A stretch of DNA of 50,255 nucleotides, taken from contig JAUYJB010000042.1 in NCBI GenBank assembly GCA_030688605.1, positions 1 through 50,255 on the forward strand. The letters are read 5' to 3'. Below the pieces are notes generated by a model. It made no database searches. It was not told where the DNA came from and saw only the letters and a program-made list of their open reading frames with translations. This document shows, one piece after another, positions 36,763-47,434 of the stretch; the stretch's first letter is position 1, and each line of letters begins with the position of its first letter. Source of the stretch: Hyphomicrobiales bacterium (lineage in GTDB: Bacteria > Pseudomonadota > Alphaproteobacteria > Rhizobiales > NORP267). The translations under genes were made by a program, and so were the position numbers.

Positions 36763-36791
36763 TTGACCTGACAAGGGCTTTCGCCTATCTG
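36763..36791 (+). promoter_or_regulatory. Candidate def promoter (possibly leaderless)
   Basis: TTGACC (36763-36768), a 17-base spacer and TATCTG (36786-36791) are followed six bases later by the def ATG at 36798. The start of transcription would fall at or next to the initiation codon, and no Shine-Dalgarno is visible (CTGACCGCA). Confidence 0.5.
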
Positions 36792-36797
36792 ACCGCA

Positions 36798-37316
36798 ATG
36801 GCGATACGCGACATCATCACCCTTCCGGACCCGCGGCTGCGGCTTGAGAGCACGCCGGTGGGCAAGATCGACGAGGCCTTGCGCGCGCTCATGGACGACA
36901 TGTTGCAGACCATGTATGACGCGCCGGGCATCGGCCTTGCGGCGATCCAGGTCGCGGTGGCAAAGCGGGTCGTCGTCGTCGACGTCGCACGCGAGGAGGA
37001 GGAGCCGAACCCGATCCGCCTCATCAACCCGGAAATCGTCTGGACCTCGGAGGAAACCTCGACCCACGAGGAGGGCTGCCTGTCGATCCCGGAATTCTAC
37101 GGCGATGTCGAGCGCCCGGCGCGCTGCCGGGTCGCCTTTCTCGACGATACGGGGGAAAGGCGCGAGATGGAGTGCGAGGGCCTGCTCGCCACCGTCGTCC
37201 AGCATGAGGTCGACCACACCAACGGGGTGCTGTTCATCGACCACCTCTCGAAACTGAAGCGCGACCGCATCGTCAAGAAATTCTCCAAGGCGAAAAAGCG
37301 CGAGAGCGCGGCATAG
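36798..37316 (+). CDS. def: Peptide deformylase
   Basis: The 172-residue metalloenzyme removes the formyl group from nascent N-terminal Met. All three motifs are present: GIGLAAIQ (44-51), EGCLSIP with metal ligand Cys94, and QHEVDH with His136, Glu137 and His140. The start MAIRDIITLPDPRLR is typical. An open frame upstream belongs to the antisense of rmuC. It pairs with fmt 24 bases downstream. Confidence 0.97.
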   Translation: MAIRDIITLPDPRLRLESTPVGKIDEALRALMDDMLQTMYDAPGIGLAAIQVAVAKRVVVVDVAREEEEPNPIRLINPEIVWTSEETSTHEEGCLSIPEFYGDVERPARCRVAFLDDTGERREMECEGLLATVVQHEVDHTNGVLFIDHLSKLKRDRIVKKFSKAKKRESAA

Positions 37317-37340
37317 AGCGGATTCCGGCGGGAGGCCGCG

Positions 37341-38267
37341 ATGCGCGTCGTCTTCATGGGAACACCGGAATTCGCAGTGCCGACCTTGTCTGAAATCCTC
37401 GGCCAGGGCCATGAGGTCGCCTGCGTCTATACGCAGCCGCCGCGGTCCGCCGGCCGCGGCATGGGCGAGCGCAAGAGCCCGGTGCATGCCTTCGCGGAGA
37501 CCGCCGGGCTTGCGGTGGAAACGCCGCCGAGCCTGAAGAGCGCCGAAGCGCAGGCGCGCTTTGCCGAGTTCAAGGCCGATGTGGCGGTCGTCGTCGCCTA
37601 TGGGCTGATCCTGCCGCAAAACGTGCTCGACGCGCCCGATCTGGGCTGTCTCAATCTGCACGCCTCGCTGCTGCCGCGCTGGCGCGGGGCCGCGCCGATC
37701 GAGCGCGCGGTGATGGCCGACGACAGGGAAACCGGGGTTTCGGTCATGCGGATGGAGGCGGGGCTCGATACCGGCCCGGTGTGCATGGTGGAGAAGGTCG
37801 CCATCGGCCCCGACATGACGGCCGGCGAACTGCACGATTTGCTGGCCCGGCGCGGCGCCGATCTGATGATCCGGGCGCTGGCGGCCCTTTCCCGCGGCGC
37901 GCTCGACTGCCAGCCACAGCCCGGAGAGGGCGTCACCTACGCCGCCAAGATCGACAAGTCGGAGACCCGCATCGACTGGTCGCGGCCGGCAGCGGAAGTG
38001 CACAATCACATTCGCGGCCTGTCGCCCCATCCCGGCGCCTGGTTCGAGGCCGGCACGGGCGGCAAGGCCGAGCGCGTCAAGGTGCTGCGCTCCACCCTTG
38101 CCGAAGCCACCGGCGCCCCCGGCACGGTGCTCGATGATCGCTTGACCGTCGCCTGCGGCAGAGGCGCGGTGCGTCTTGTCGAATTGCAGCGCGCCGGCAG
38201 GAAGCCGATGCCGGCCGAGGAATTCCTGCGCGGCGCGGCGATCGTCCCAAAACAGGCACAGCTGTGA
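37341..38267 (+). CDS. fmt: Methionyl-tRNA formyltransferase
   Basis: The 308-residue enzyme formylates initiator Met-tRNA using 10-formyl-tetrahydrofolate. The N-terminal Rossmann domain has catalytic Asn105 and His107 in [17 protein letters not shown], and Asp143 in [11 protein letters not shown]-terminal OB-like domain follows a linker near 205. It makes a functional pair with def. Its stop overlaps the GTG start of the next gene. Confidence 0.97.
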   Translation: MRVVFMGTPEFAVPTLSEILGQGHEVACVYTQPPRSAGRGMGERKSPVHAFAETAGLAVETPPSLKSAEAQARFAEFKADVAVVVAYGLILPQNVLDAPDLGCLNLHASLLPRWRGAAPIERAVMADDRETGVSVMRMEAGLDTGPVCMVEKVAIGPDMTAGELHDLLARRGADLMIRALAALSRGALDCQPQPGEGVTYAAKIDKSETRIDWSRPAAEVHNHIRGLSPHPGAWFEAGTGGKAERVKVLRSTLAEATGAPGTVLDDRLTVACGRGAVRLVELQRAGRKPMPAEEFLRGAAIVPKQAQL

Positions 38268-38806
38268 GGTTTGCGGTGAGCGAACACGGCGACGTGACGG
38301 TTCGCCCGGTCAGGAACGAGGACCACGCCGAAATTCAACGGCTGTTGAAGGTCGCCTTCGGCGGGCCTGACGAGGCGGTGCTTGTGGACCTGCTGCGGGG
38401 AAACGGCGACATGCTGCTTGAATTGGCGGCCCTGCGCGACGCTCGGATTGCGGGCTGCATTGCCTTTTCGCGTGCATGGATCGAAACGGCTGCAGAAAGG
38501 GTGCCGGTTGCATGCCTGGCGCCAGTTGCCGTCGATCCAGCCTGCCAATCGAGAGGTATCGGGGCCGAACTGGTTCGTCGCGGCCCCGCAATGCTGGAGA
38601 AAATGCAAGAGACCGTCGTCTTTGTACTGGGCGAACCGGGCTATTATTCGCGGTTCGGTTTTGTCTCAAAAGCAGCACAGAGCTTTCCCTCGCAATTTTC
38701 CGAGGCCGCAAGCGATGCGCATATGATCAAACAATCGGCCGACCGACAGCCGATTCCGCCCGGCCGGCTTGTCTATTCGGCGGCGTTCGATGCAGTGTCC
38801 GGGTGA
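38264..38806 (+). CDS. GNAT family N-acetyltransferase
   Basis: The 180-residue protein starts at a GTG overlapping the fmt stop (GTGA). The acetyl-CoA loop is seen in [20 protein letters not shown] (Q/RxxGxG/A), and [18 protein letters not shown] is typical of YhbS-like GNATs. The substrate is unknown. It sits between fmt and truA in one unit, a position often held by such an acetyltransferase in rhizobia. Composition is slightly less GC-rich than its neighbours. Confidence 0.88.
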   Translation: MRFAVSEHGDVTVRPVRNEDHAEIQRLLKVAFGGPDEAVLVDLLRGNGDMLLELAALRDARIAGCIAFSRAWIETAAERVPVACLAPVAVDPACQSRGIGAELVRRGPAMLEKMQETVVFVLGEPGYYSRFGFVSKAAQSFPSQFSEAASDAHMIKQSADRQPIPPGRLVYSAAFDAVSG

Positions 38807-38815
38807 GCGCGCGCC

Positions 38816-39574
38816 ATGCCGCGCTACAGGCTCATCATTGAATATGACGGCACGCCCTTCGTCGGCTGGCAGGCGCAAGCCAACGGCCGCGCCGTGCAGC
38901 AGGCGCTCACCGAGGCGATCGAGAAATTCGCAGGCGAGCGCGTCACCGTCCATGGCGCCGGGCGCACCGATGCCGGCGTCCACGCGCTGGGACAGGTCGC
39001 TCATATCGACCTTGCCAAGGATTGGGACCCGGACACGGTGCGCGAGGCCATCAACCAGCACCTCAAGCCGGAGCCGGTCGCCATTCTCGAAGCATCGCGA
39101 GCCGCCGAGGATTTCGACGCCCGCTTTTTTGCCCGCAAGCGGCATTACCGCTACCGCGTCGTCAACCGCCGCGCGCCGCTGACGCTGGAGCGCGACCGCG
39201 CTTGGCGGGTGCCGGTGCCGCTCGACGCGGAGGCCATGGACGAGGCAGCGCAGGCGCTCGTCGGCAAGCATGATTTCAGCACGTTCCGCGCCGCCGAATG
39301 CCAGGCCAAATCACCGGTCAAGACGCTCGATGCGCTCAGCGTCGGGCGCGTCGGCGCGGAAATCCGCATCGAAGCTTCGGCGCGCTCCTTCCTGCATCAC
39401 CAGGTGCGCTCCATGGTCGGGACGCTGAAGCTCGTCGGCGAGGGCAAATGGAGCAAGGCGGATGTCGCGGCCGCGCTTGCCGCCCGCGACCGCGCGGCCT
39501 GCGGCCCGGTCGCGCCGGCTTACGGTCTCTACCTGGTCAGCGTCGATTACGGAGAGCCGAACCGCTTGAAATAA
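38816..39574 (+). CDS. truA: tRNA pseudouridine(38-40) synthase TruA
   Basis: The 252-residue enzyme isomerises uridines 38-40 in tRNA anticodon stems. The catalytic motif [15 protein letters not shown] carries Asp52. [23 protein letters not shown] and [20 protein letters not shown] are family blocks. It ends 28 bases inside the 3' end of the convergent dapE gene. Confidence 0.97.
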   Translation: MPRYRLIIEYDGTPFVGWQAQANGRAVQQALTEAIEKFAGERVTVHGAGRTDAGVHALGQVAHIDLAKDWDPDTVREAINQHLKPEPVAILEASRAAEDFDARFFARKRHYRYRVVNRRAPLTLERDRAWRVPVPLDAEAMDEAAQALVGKHDFSTFRAAECQAKSPVKTLDALSVGRVGAEIRIEASARSFLHHQVRSMVGTLKLVGEGKWSKADVAAALAARDRAACGPVAPAYGLYLVSVDYGEPNRLK

Positions 39575-40734
39575 GCGTCTAGGAAAATCCGGTAAATCTT
39601 TGTCAACGCTTCCAGATCTGCGGTCGGAACATGCTCGTCGATCTGATGGATGGTGCGGCCGACAAGGCCGAACTCGACCACCGGGCAATGGTCCTTGATG
39701 AAGCGCGCGTCGGACGTGCCCCCCGAGGTCGAGAGTTCCGGCGTAAGACCGGTGACCTCCTTCACCGCGGCGCTCACCAGCTCGGTCAGCTCGCCGGGCT
39801 CGGTCACGAACACGTCGCTCACGACCGGCTCCATCGCCAGCGTGTAGTCGACCACGCCGCCGGCGGCATCGTCGAGTTCCTCGCGCAGCCACGCCTCCAG
39901 GCGCTCCGGCGACCAAAGGTCATTGAAGCGGATGTTGAACGCGGCCCGCGCCTCGGCGGGAATGATGTTCCACGTCGGATTGTCGACATCGATGCTGGTG
40001 AATTCGAGGTTCGACGGCTGGAAATGGGTGCTGCCGTCGTCGAGCTTCCGGGCGAGAAGACGGGCGACCAGCTGCACCAGGCCGGGGATCGGATTGACGG
40101 CGAGCTTCGGATAGGCGACGTGGCCCTGCCTTCCCCAGACGCGGATCGTCCCCGACAGGCTGCCGCGCCGCCCGATCTTGATCATTTCCCCGAGGCTCGC
40201 CGGATTGGTCGGCTCGCCGAGGAGGCAATGGTCGAGATGCTCGCCATTTTGTTCGGCCCAGCGCAGCACCTTGGCGGTGCCGTTGACCGCCGGGCCTTCC
40301 TCGTCGCCGGTGATGAGCAAACTGATGGCGCCCGGCACCTGGCCGTCATGGGCGTCGAGATAGTCGAGCGCCGCGGCGATGAACGCCGCGATTGCGCCCT
40401 TCATGTCGGCGGCGCCGCGGCCGTAGAGCATGCCGCCGTGAACCTCGCCGGCGAAGGGCGACACGCTCCACGTCGCCTCGTTGCCGGGCGGGACGACGTC
40501 GCTATGCCCGGCAAAGCACAGGTTCGGCCTCCCCTCGCCGAACCGCGCATAGAGGTTTTCGACGTCGGGGGTGTCCTTGTCGCAGAAACGCAGGCGCTCG
40601 CACGTAAAGCCCGCCGAGGCGAGCAGCTCCTGAAGATAGTCGAGCGCGCCGCCGTCCGCAGGCGTGACGCTGCGGCTGCGGATCAGCTGCTGCGCGATGG
40701 TCAAGACATCCCTATCGCCGGCCCCGTCGGTCAT
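39547..40734 (-). CDS. dapE: Succinyl-diaminopimelate desuccinylase
   Basis: The 395-residue M20 metallohydrolase releases LL-diaminopimelate from N-succinyl-LL-DAP. Metal ligands are His77 and Asp79 in [11 protein letters not shown], Asp110 in GRGAADMKG, and Glu145/Glu146 in [15 protein letters not shown] and [22 protein letters not shown] follow. The start at 40734 gives [20 protein letters not shown]; earlier in-frame Mets lie in low-complexity DNA. Its 3' end overlaps truA by 28 bases. Confidence 0.96.
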   Translation of the reverse strand: MTDGAGDRDVLTIAQQLIRSRSVTPADGGALDYLQELLASAGFTCERLRFCDKDTPDVENLYARFGEGRPNLCFAGHSDVVPPGNEATWSVSPFAGEVHGGMLYGRGAADMKGAIAAFIAAALDYLDAHDGQVPGAISLLITGDEEGPAVNGTAKVLRWAEQNGEHLDHCLLGEPTNPASLGEMIKIGRRGSLSGTIRVWGRQGHVAYPKLAVNPIPGLVQLVARLLARKLDDGSTHFQPSNLEFTSIDVDNPTWNIIPAEARAAFNIRFNDLWSPERLEAWLREELDDAAGGVVDYTLAMEPVVSDVFVTEPGELTELVSAAVKEVTGLTPELSTSGGTSDARFIKDHCPVVEFGLVGRTIHQIDEHVPTADLEALTKIYRIFLDAYFKRFGSP

Positions 40735-40798
40735 GACAAAAGCTTTAGAGCACTCGCCGGTCAATTGCATCAACCGGGATGAATCAGGCTTTAATCCA

Positions 40799-41365
40799 TC
40801 AAAGCTGCCCCTCGCCCCGCGAGCGAGCGAGGTCTGGGTGAGCGGCAGCGGGGGCATATGCGGCGGCCTCCGCTTCGACCGGGACCGTGGCGGCGCGCGG
40901 CGCGCCGCCATAGTCGTTCTCGCCTTCGGTGCCGCGCATGAACCCCAGTTCGATGACCAGCCAGCCGCCCATGATCATGGTGAACACGGTCAATCCGGCG
41001 GTCAGCGGCGTGATCGGGTTTTCGCCGGCCTGAATATGCCCGCCGCCGATCGCCAGGTTGGCGAGAAAGGCGATGGTCACCACGCCGACGACCCACAGGC
41101 CGGAGGCGCCGCGGTCGTGCATGCGCTTGACGGCGAGGCTGAGCTCGGCGACGAGGGCGACGATCGCGATGCCGCCGCCGATGAAGATAGGTCCCCAGAT
41201 GCGCAGGCCCTCAAGTCCCGGCAAGGTCGACAACACCCCGGCAATGAAGCCGCCGATCAGGCTCATGATGACGGTGGCGCCGAAGATGATCGCGTGACCG
41301 ATCCAGAACTCGCGGCGCGAGATGCGGCCGTCGGACGATAGGAATAGCCTGAGGAAACTGAACAC
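40799..41365 (-). CDS. DUF805 membrane protein
   Basis: The 188-residue protein starts [23 protein letters not shown], the DUF805 hallmark. It has four hydrophobic helices (about 20-45, 55-80, 88-110, 125-145) with the conserved [13 protein letters not shown] between helices two and three. The Ala-rich tail is variable. The function is unknown; the protein is in the inner membrane. It lies between dapD and dapE and has a perfect CtrA-type box upstream. Confidence 0.9.
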   Translation of the reverse strand: MFSFLRLFLSSDGRISRREFWIGHAIIFGATVIMSLIGGFIAGVLSTLPGLEGLRIWGPIFIGGGIAIVALVAELSLAVKRMHDRGASGLWVVGVVTIAFLANLAIGGGHIQAGENPITPLTAGLTVFTMIMGGWLVIELGFMRGTEGENDYGGAPRAATVPVEAEAAAYAPAAAHPDLARSRGEGQL

Positions 41366-41447
41366 GCTGCCCCCCTCCTCGCCGGGATTGTGTCCCAGGG
41401 CGTGGCAGCGATTGTTCGTATTTCGCAGCGGCCACGCAAACCTAAAG

Positions 41448-41462
41448 TTAACGAATGGTTAA
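41448..41462. promoter_or_regulatory. CtrA-type binding site
   Basis: TTAACGAATGGTTAA, followed by C, matches the full CtrA consensus TTAA-N7-TTAA(C) exactly. It is about 83-97 bases upstream of the DUF805 start codon and downstream of the dapD stop. It suggests cell-cycle or development-linked control of the DUF805 gene. Binding has not been shown. Confidence 0.6.
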
Positions 41463-41523
41463 CGCCAGGCGCGGAGCTTAAAGCGGTTCTAAATCTTATG
41501 GAAGCCTATGGCCGGAAACCGCC

Positions 41524-42351
41524 CTAATCGCGCAGAAGGTCGTTGATCGAGGTTTTCGAACGGGTCTTCTCGTCGACCCGCTTGACGATCACCGCGCAAT
41601 AGAGCGACGGGCCGCCCTTGGGATCGGGCAGAGCGCCCGGCACGACCACCGAATAGGCCGGCACGCGCCCGAAGGTCACGCCGCCGGTGGCACGATCGAC
41701 GATCTTGGTCGAGGCGCCGATATAGACGCCCATCGACAGCACCGAGCCCTCGCCGACGATCACCCCTTCGGCGACCTCGGCGCGGGCGCCGATGAAGCAA
41801 TTATCCTCGATGATGACCGGGTTCGCCTGCACGGGCTCGAGCACGCCGGCGATGCCGGCGCCGCCGGAGATGTGGCAGTCGCTTCCGATCTGGGCGCAGG
41901 AGCCGACGGTCGCCCAGGTGTCGATCATGGTGCCGGAGCCGACATGGGCGCCGAGATTGACGAAGCACGGCATCAGCACGGCACCGGGGGCGATATAGGC
42001 GGAGCGGCGCACCACGCATCCGGGCACGGCGCGGAAGCCGGCGGCGGAGAATTCCTTTTCCGTCCAGCCGGCGAATTTCGACGGCACCTTGTCCCACCAC
42101 ACCGCATCGCCCGGCCCGCCGGAGATGATCGCCATATTGTTGAGCCGGAACGACAGCAGGATGGCCTTTTTCAGCCATTGGTTGACGTGCCATTGGTTGC
42201 CGCGCTTCTCGGCGACGCGGACAGCCCCCGCGTCGAGCAGGTCGAATGCAGCCTCGACCGCCGCGCGCATCGGCCCGCCGGTGCCGGGGCCAATGTCGCC
42301 GCACGCCTCGAACGCCGCCTCGATGGTGCTGCGCAGCTCTTCGGTGTCCAT
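41524..42351 (-). CDS. dapD: Tetrahydrodipicolinate N-succinyltransferase
   Basis: The 275-residue left-handed beta-helix enzyme succinylates tetrahydrodipicolinate in the succinylase branch of DAP synthesis. The N-terminal helical domain begins [16 protein letters not shown]. Hexapeptide repeats run from about 100 to 240: [48 protein letters not shown]. It is on the same strand as dapE with the DUF805 gene between. Confidence 0.97.
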   Translation of the reverse strand: MDTEELRSTIEAAFEACGDIGPGTGGPMRAAVEAAFDLLDAGAVRVAEKRGNQWHVNQWLKKAILLSFRLNNMAIISGGPGDAVWWDKVPSKFAGWTEKEFSAAGFRAVPGCVVRRSAYIAPGAVLMPCFVNLGAHVGSGTMIDTWATVGSCAQIGSDCHISGGAGIAGVLEPVQANPVIIEDNCFIGARAEVAEGVIVGEGSVLSMGVYIGASTKIVDRATGGVTFGRVPAYSVVVPGALPDPKGGPSLYCAVIVKRVDEKTRSKTSINDLLRD

Positions 42352-42445
42352 GGGCGGGCCTCTCGGTCGCGGTTATGGGAGAATGAAGCGAGATGAAATG
42401 AGATCGGCTCGGATGGAGGGATAATAGGGCCGATCGCATAAAACC

Positions 42446-42470
42446 CTTCTCCCCCTTGGCGGGGGAGAAG
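42446..42470 (-). terminator. Intrinsic terminator-like hairpin after the nucleotidase gene
   Basis: Read minus, CTTCTCCCCC-GCCAA-GGGGGAGAAG is a perfect 10-bp stem, followed by GGGTTTTATG with four T. It lies 51 bases after the nucleotidase stop. It belongs to the same palindrome family as the array at 30232-30406. Confidence 0.5.
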
Positions 42471-42520
42471 TTGTATTTGTGCGTCTACCTGAAAGTGCCA
42501 TGGCCTGGATCTGCTTCGCT

Positions 42521-43252
42521 TCAAGTCAACCGCTGCCGCGCGCCATTGAGCACGCCCAGTATCTCGTCCAGGAACCCGGCGAGATCCTGGGTCACATGGT
42601 GGACATGTTCGGCGGTCTCGTCGTCCGGCGTCCAGTCTTCGCGGGTGTCCGGATGCGGCCTGCCGGCGACCTTGACAAGGACCGTGGTCATGCCGAGCGC
42701 GCTGGGCGCCTCGAGATTGCGCGACAGGTCCTCGAAGATGACCGCGCGCGCGGGCGCAATGGCAAAGCGCTCAATGAAGCGCTGATAGATCACAGGGTCG
42801 GGCTTGGGCACGAAGTCCCCTGCCGCGATGTCGAAAATGTCGTCGAAATGCTCCAGCACGCCGATCCGCCGGGCGACCTTCTCGGCGTGCGCGCGGGTGC
42901 CGTTGGTGAGGATGAATTTGCGCCCCGGCAAAGCGGCGATCGCGGCCGCCAGCGTCACGTCCGGCGCCACCGGCGACAGGTCGATATCGTGCACATAGTC
43001 GAGGAAGCCCAGCGGATCGACCTTATGCTCGCTCATCAGGCCGCGCAGGGTGGTACCGTAGACATGGTAATAGCGCTTCTGCACCCGGCGCGCCTCGCCG
43101 AGGTCCACATTGAGGAGCGCCGCGATGAACGCGCCCATGCGCTGGTCGACCTCGGCGAACAGGTTGCACTCGGCCGGATAGAGCGTGTTGTCGAGGTCAA
43201 AGATCCATGTATCGGACAAAGAAAACAATGGCTTAGTTGAGGTCCCGGTCAT
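42521..43252 (-). CDS. HAD-family pyrimidine 5'-nucleotidase
   Basis: The 243-residue protein has the HAD catalytic motif WIFDLDNTLYP (D-x-D-N-T). FILTNGTRAHAEKV (motif II) and KPDPVIYQRF with VIFEDLSRNL (motifs III/IV) follow. The cap insertion and LDNTLYP variant place it with SDT1/PhoE-type pyrimidine nucleotidases common next to argB and dapD in rhizobia. It hydrolyses UMP/CMP-like substrates by family analogy. It overlaps the DUF1036 gene stop by four bases (ATGA). Confidence 0.92.
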   Translation of the reverse strand: MTGTSTKPLFSLSDTWIFDLDNTLYPAECNLFAEVDQRMGAFIAALLNVDLGEARRVQKRYYHVYGTTLRGLMSEHKVDPLGFLDYVHDIDLSPVAPDVTLAAAIAALPGRKFILTNGTRAHAEKVARRIGVLEHFDDIFDIAAGDFVPKPDPVIYQRFIERFAIAPARAVIFEDLSRNLEAPSALGMTTVLVKVAGRPHPDTREDWTPDDETAEHVHHVTQDLAGFLDEILGVLNGARQRLT

Positions 43253-43926
43253 TCGGCTTGAGCCTCGTTTTCCATTCTGCTTACGGCGCCTCGTGCAGCC
43301 GCCTCCGCCGCCCTGTAAAGGGCGTCGAACAGCGCTTCGCCGTCCACGCCGGATCGCGAAAGCCCGTGCGCCCGCTTGAACGCGGCCAGGGCCGCGGGCA
43401 ATTTGTCGCCGCGGCCGGGAGCGTAACCGGCGATCGCCAGCAGGCGCGCGATTGCGGCATTACGCGCCTCCTCAAGGCTTGCCCCCGAGCCGTCGGTCAG
43501 CAGCGTGGTCGTGGTCTCGCCGTCCCTTTCCGCAGCCACCTCGGTGAAGGCTGCGAGCGCGCCGCCCTTGTTATCGCAACTTGTCGCGCCGGGAAGCAGA
43601 AAATCGCCGGGCAGGACGCAGAACATGCGCGAAACCTCGGCCGCTTCCGGCCGTTCGCCATAGAAGGGCGGCGTGCGGGTATGGACGAAGAAGCGCTCGC
43701 CGGCGGCAGCACCCGAAAGCACCGCGCTGCACGCGCCCGGCAAGATGCGGAACCAGCCCTGTGTCGCCGTGCCGCCAGCGGTCTCGATGGCCAGCGCCGC
43801 GTCGAGAATGTAGCCGGTTCGATTGCACAGCCGGTATTCGGCCCGCGCAACAGGGGTCATGGCGAGCACCATCAGCGCGGCAAGGCCGATGCCGGGCCTA
43901 AAGGCGAATGAGCGTGCCGATGCCAT
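43249..43926 (-). CDS. DUF1036 secreted protein
   Basis: The 225-residue protein has a signal peptide (residues about 1-29, ending VARA). A DUF1036 domain follows ([20 protein letters not shown], then [36 protein letters not shown]), with paired cysteines likely forming disulfides. The C-terminal about 80 residues have a peptidoglycan-binding-like helical region ([20 protein letters not shown]). The function is unknown. It starts 29 bases inside the 3' end of argB, suggesting coupled translation. Confidence 0.85.
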   Translation of the reverse strand: MASARSFAFRPGIGLAALMVLAMTPVARAEYRLCNRTGYILDAALAIETAGGTATQGWFRILPGACSAVLSGAAAGERFFVHTRTPPFYGERPEAAEVSRMFCVLPGDFLLPGATSCDNKGGALAAFTEVAAERDGETTTTLLTDGSGASLEEARNAAIARLLAIAGYAPGRGDKLPAALAAFKRAHGLSRSGVDGEALFDALYRAAEAAARGAVSRMENEAQAE

Positions 43927-44827
43927 GCTCGGTGTAAAGCTCCAGCAGTACCGAATGCGGGACCTCGCCGTCGAGAATGACGACGCCGCCCACGCCCTCG
44001 TAAAGCGCTGAGATGCAGGTCTCGATCTTCGGGATCATGCCGCCGCTGACGACCCCGTCATGGATCAGCTTGCGCGCGTCGCGGACCGTCAACTCCCGGA
44101 TCAGCTTGCCGTCGCGGTCGAGCACGCCGGGAACATCGGTCAACAACAGGAACCGCTCGGCTCTCAGCGCGCCGGCGATGGCGCCGGCGAAGGTGTCGGC
44201 GTTGACATTGTAGGTCTCGCCGCTGGCCGACGTCGCCACCGGAGCGAGGATCGGGATCAGGTTGGAGTTGATGACGACGTCGAGCACCTCGCGATTGACC
44301 TCCTCCGGCTCGCCGACAAAACCGAGGTCGACGATCCGCTCGATATTGGAGTCGGGGTCCTTGACGGTGCGCGTCACCTTGCGCGCCAGCACCATGTTTC
44401 CGTCCTTGCCGGAAAGCCCGATGGCGCGCCCGCCGACGCTGTTCATCGCCGAAACGAGCTGCTTATTGATGCCGCCCGCGAGCACCATCTCGACGACCTC
44501 CACGGTCTTGCGGTCGGTGACGCGCAAGCCGGCCGCAAATTCGCTCTTGATGCCGAGCCGCTCGAGCATGGCGCCGATCTGCGGCCCGCCTCCATGGATC
44601 ACGACCGGGTTCACGCCGGATTGCTTCAACAGCACGATGTCGCGGGCGAAATCGCGGGCGACCGTCTCGTCGCCCATGGCGTGGCCGCCATATTTGACGA
44701 CGATTGTGCGCTCGGAATAGCGCTGCATAAAGGGCAGCGCCTCGGCGAGGATCGCGGCACGCTCCTGCGCGGAGATGCCGGGCTGCGCGCTGGGTGCGGC
44801 CGGTTGCCGCCTTTTCTTGTCTGCCAT
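43898..44827 (-). CDS. argB: Acetylglutamate kinase
   Basis: The 309-residue amino-acid kinase phosphorylates N-acetylglutamate in arginine synthesis. Conserved motifs are [53 protein letters not shown] and [11 protein letters not shown]. An N-terminal extension of about 35 residues before the kinase core fits the arginine-sensitive hexameric type, whose N-terminal helix mediates feedback inhibition. It is in the engB-argB-DUF1036 run. Confidence 0.97.
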   Translation of the reverse strand: MADKKRRQPAAPSAQPGISAQERAAILAEALPFMQRYSERTIVVKYGGHAMGDETVARDFARDIVLLKQSGVNPVVIHGGGPQIGAMLERLGIKSEFAAGLRVTDRKTVEVVEMVLAGGINKQLVSAMNSVGGRAIGLSGKDGNMVLARKVTRTVKDPDSNIERIVDLGFVGEPEEVNREVLDVVINSNLIPILAPVATSASGETYNVNADTFAGAIAGALRAERFLLLTDVPGVLDRDGKLIRELTVRDARKLIHDGVVSGGMIPKIETCISALYEGVGGVVILDGEVPHSVLLELYTEHGIGTLIRL

Positions 44828-44880
44828 GGCACTCTCCGCGGTGATACGCGCTTCCTCTTAGCCGATTTGCAGGGCTTCGC

Positions 44881-45531
44881 TCAATGCCGAGCCACGGTTT
44901 CAGCAAGCCCGGCGATCTCGGCGCGCAATTCGGCGATGCCCTCGCCGCTGCGCGCCGACGTCGCCATGACGCGGGGGTGCGCCGCCGGCCGCCTGGCGAG
45001 CTCGCTGGCAAGCCGCGCCACCGCCTCCCTACGCGCAGCGGCCGGGATGGCGTCGATCTTCGTCAGCACCGCCTGGTAGACGACGGCGGCGCGATCCATC
45101 AGCGTCATGACCTCGATGTCCGAGGTTTTCAGGCCGTGGCGCGCGTCGATCAACAGGAACACGCGGGCGAGCCCGGCGCGGCCGGCAAGATAGCGCTCGA
45201 TCAGCGCCGTCCAGGCCTTGATCTCGGCCTTGGGCGCGCGCGCATAGCCGTAGCCCGGCATGTCGACGAGAAAGACGCCGTTGCCAAGCGCGAAGAAGTT
45301 GAGCGCCCGCGTGCGGCCTGGCGTATTGGAGATGCGGGCCAGCGTCTTGCGGCCGGTCAGCGCGTTGATCAGGCTCGATTTGCCGACATTGGAGCGCCCG
45401 GCAAACGCGACCTCGACCGGGCGGGGCGAAGGAAGCTGGCCGATGCCGAGCGCGGAGACGACATAGTCGCAAGGTCCGGCGAACAGGACCCGCCCCTTCT
45501 CGACGAGCCTGGCATCGGCATCCGCCATCAT
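44881..45531 (-). CDS. engB: Ribosome biogenesis GTPase EngB (YihA/YsxC)
   Basis: The 216-residue GTPase is needed for late 50S assembly. G1 is GRSNVGKSSLINAL, followed by ISNTPGRTRALNFF. G3 is DMPGYGYARA and G4 is TKID. A short N-terminal extension precedes the core, as usual in this group. ATG pairs at 45531 and 45528 are both possible; 45531 is used. It follows yidC by 25 bases. Confidence 0.95.
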   Translation of the reverse strand: MMADADARLVEKGRVLFAGPCDYVVSALGIGQLPSPRPVEVAFAGRSNVGKSSLINALTGRKTLARISNTPGRTRALNFFALGNGVFLVDMPGYGYARAPKAEIKAWTALIERYLAGRAGLARVFLLIDARHGLKTSDIEVMTLMDRAAVVYQAVLTKIDAIPAAARREAVARLASELARRPAAHPRVMATSARSGEGIAELRAEIAGLAETVARH

Positions 45532-45556
45532 CGTCTGGCCCCGCACGTTTGGAGCG

Positions 45557-47434
45557 CTATTCGCTCCCCTTGGCGCTTGCCTTGCCGGGGATCAGCCGCT
45601 TGAGGTTCGACCACAGCTCGATCTTCACCCCCTGCCTGCGCATGATCACATATTGCTGGATGACCGACAGCAGGTTGTTCCAAGCCCAATAGATGACGAG
45701 GCCGGCCGGGAAGGAGGCCAAGAGAAAGGTGAAGAACAGCGGCATCCAGTTGAAGATCATCGCCTGGGTCGGGTCCGGCGGTGGCGGGTTGAGGCGCATC
45801 TGGACGAGCATGGTCAATCCCATGATCAGCGGCCATACGCCGATCATCAGAAACTGCGGCAGATCGATGGGCAGAAGCCCGAACAGGTTGAACAGCGAGG
45901 TCGGGTCAGGCGCGGCAAGGTCCTTGATCCAACCAAAGAACGGCGCGTGGCGCATCTCGATGGTGACGAACAGCACCTTATAAAGCGCGAAGAAGACCGG
46001 GACCTGCAGCGCGATCGGCACGCAGCCCGACATCGGGTTGATCTTCTCCTTCTTGTACAGCTCCATCATCGCCTGCTGCTGGCGCATCCGATCGTCCTTG
46101 TAGCGCTCGCGGATCTTGACCAGCTCCGGCTGCACCAACTTCATCCGGCTCATCGAGACGTAGGATTTGTTGGCGAGCGGAAAGAAGGCGATCTTCACCA
46201 GCACGGTGACGATCAGGATGGCGACGCCGAAATTGCCCACCAGCCGGAAGAAGAAGTCGATGACGTGGAACAGCGGCTTGGTGATGAAGTAGAACCAGCC
46301 CCAGTCGATCAAGAGATCGAAATTGAGGATGCCGAACTGCTTCTCGTAGCCGTCGATCAGATTCACGATCTTGGCGCCGGCGAACAGGTGGGCCGACGCC
46401 GTGGCGCTGCCGCCGGGCGCGATCTCGCGGCCGCCGAGCAGGAAGTCGGTCTGATAACTGGCATCGTCCTCGCCGCGCGGCTCGGCGGTCATGCGCGCGG
46501 TATAGGGCATGTCCTGATCGGGGATCAGGGTCGCGGCCCAATATTTGTCGGTGATGCCGAGCCAACCGCCGGTGGCGGAGAAGCTCATCAGCCGTTGGTC
46601 GCGCAGATCGTCATAGTCGACTTCTTGCAGCCCGGCCTCGCCGAGGACGCCGATCAGGCCCTCGTGCAGGACGTAGTAGCCGAGCGTGTCGGGCGTTCCG
46701 TGCCGCGAGATCAGAGCGTAGGGATGCAGGCTGACCGGCTGGCCCGACCGGTTCTCAACCGTCTGGCCGACCGTAAACATGAAATTCCGGTCTACCGCAT
46801 AGGTGCGACGGAAAATGAGCCCGTCGCCATTGTCGTAAGTGAGCCTCAGCGGCGCTTCTGGGGTCAGGGGCCCGTTCCCTTCCGCCGTCCATAGCGTTTC
46901 GGCATCGGGCAGCTTGACGGTCACGCCACTGCCGGCAATCCAGCCGAACTCGGCATAGAAGGGATCGGCGCTGCCCGACGGCGAGAACAGGACGATGGGG
47001 GCGCTGTTCGGATCGACCGTCTCGCGATAGCCCTTCAGGACAATGTCGTCGATACGCCCGCCCTTGAGCGCAATCGAGCCGCCGATCGCCGGCGTCTCGA
47101 TCCTGACCCGTGCGCTTTCGGCGAGCGCCGCGCCGCGCGCCAATTCCGCTTGCGGCGCCGCCGGCGTTCCCGGCGGCGTCGGCAGGCTACGCGCGTCGGG
47201 CGCAGGCAAGCCTGCCGGCGGAACAGCCGGCGCCGGCGCGCCGGGGACACTGGGCGCACCGGGAGTCTGAACCGGCGGCTGTGCCTGCTGCTGTGGCTGT
47301 TGCTCGGCCTGCTGCGCCTCCTGCTTCAGCCGTTCCTGCTCGATCCGTGGCCCGGCGATGAAAAACTGCCAGGCGATTATGATGATCAGCGACAGCGCGA
47401 TCGCCAGTATGGTGTTTCTATTGTTTTCATCCAT
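45557..47434 (-). CDS. yidC: Membrane protein insertase YidC
   Basis: The 625-residue protein has a first helix ([20 protein letters not shown], residues 1-26) and a Gln/Pro/Ala-rich linker. A large periplasmic P1 domain follows (about 110-370). The conserved five-helix core includes [46 protein letters not shown], and [14 protein letters not shown]. It inserts membrane proteins alone or with SecYEG. The ATG at 47434 overlaps the rnpA 3' end by eight bases. Confidence 0.97.
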   Translation of the reverse strand: MDENNRNTILAIALSLIIIIAWQFFIAGPRIEQERLKQEAQQAEQQPQQQAQPPVQTPGAPSVPGAPAPAVPPAGLPAPDARSLPTPPGTPAAPQAELARGAALAESARVRIETPAIGGSIALKGGRIDDIVLKGYRETVDPNSAPIVLFSPSGSADPFYAEFGWIAGSGVTVKLPDAETLWTAEGNGPLTPEAPLRLTYDNGDGLIFRRTYAVDRNFMFTVGQTVENRSGQPVSLHPYALISRHGTPDTLGYYVLHEGLIGVLGEAGLQEVDYDDLRDQRLMSFSATGGWLGITDKYWAATLIPDQDMPYTARMTAEPRGEDDASYQTDFLLGGREIAPGGSATASAHLFAGAKIVNLIDGYEKQFGILNFDLLIDWGWFYFITKPLFHVIDFFFRLVGNFGVAILIVTVLVKIAFFPLANKSYVSMSRMKLVQPELVKIRERYKDDRMRQQQAMMELYKKEKINPMSGCVPIALQVPVFFALYKVLFVTIEMRHAPFFGWIKDLAAPDPTSLFNLFGLLPIDLPQFLMIGVWPLIMGLTMLVQMRLNPPPPDPTQAMIFNWMPLFFTFLLASFPAGLVIYWAWNNLLSVIQQYVIMRRQGVKIELWSNLKRLIPGKASAKGSE

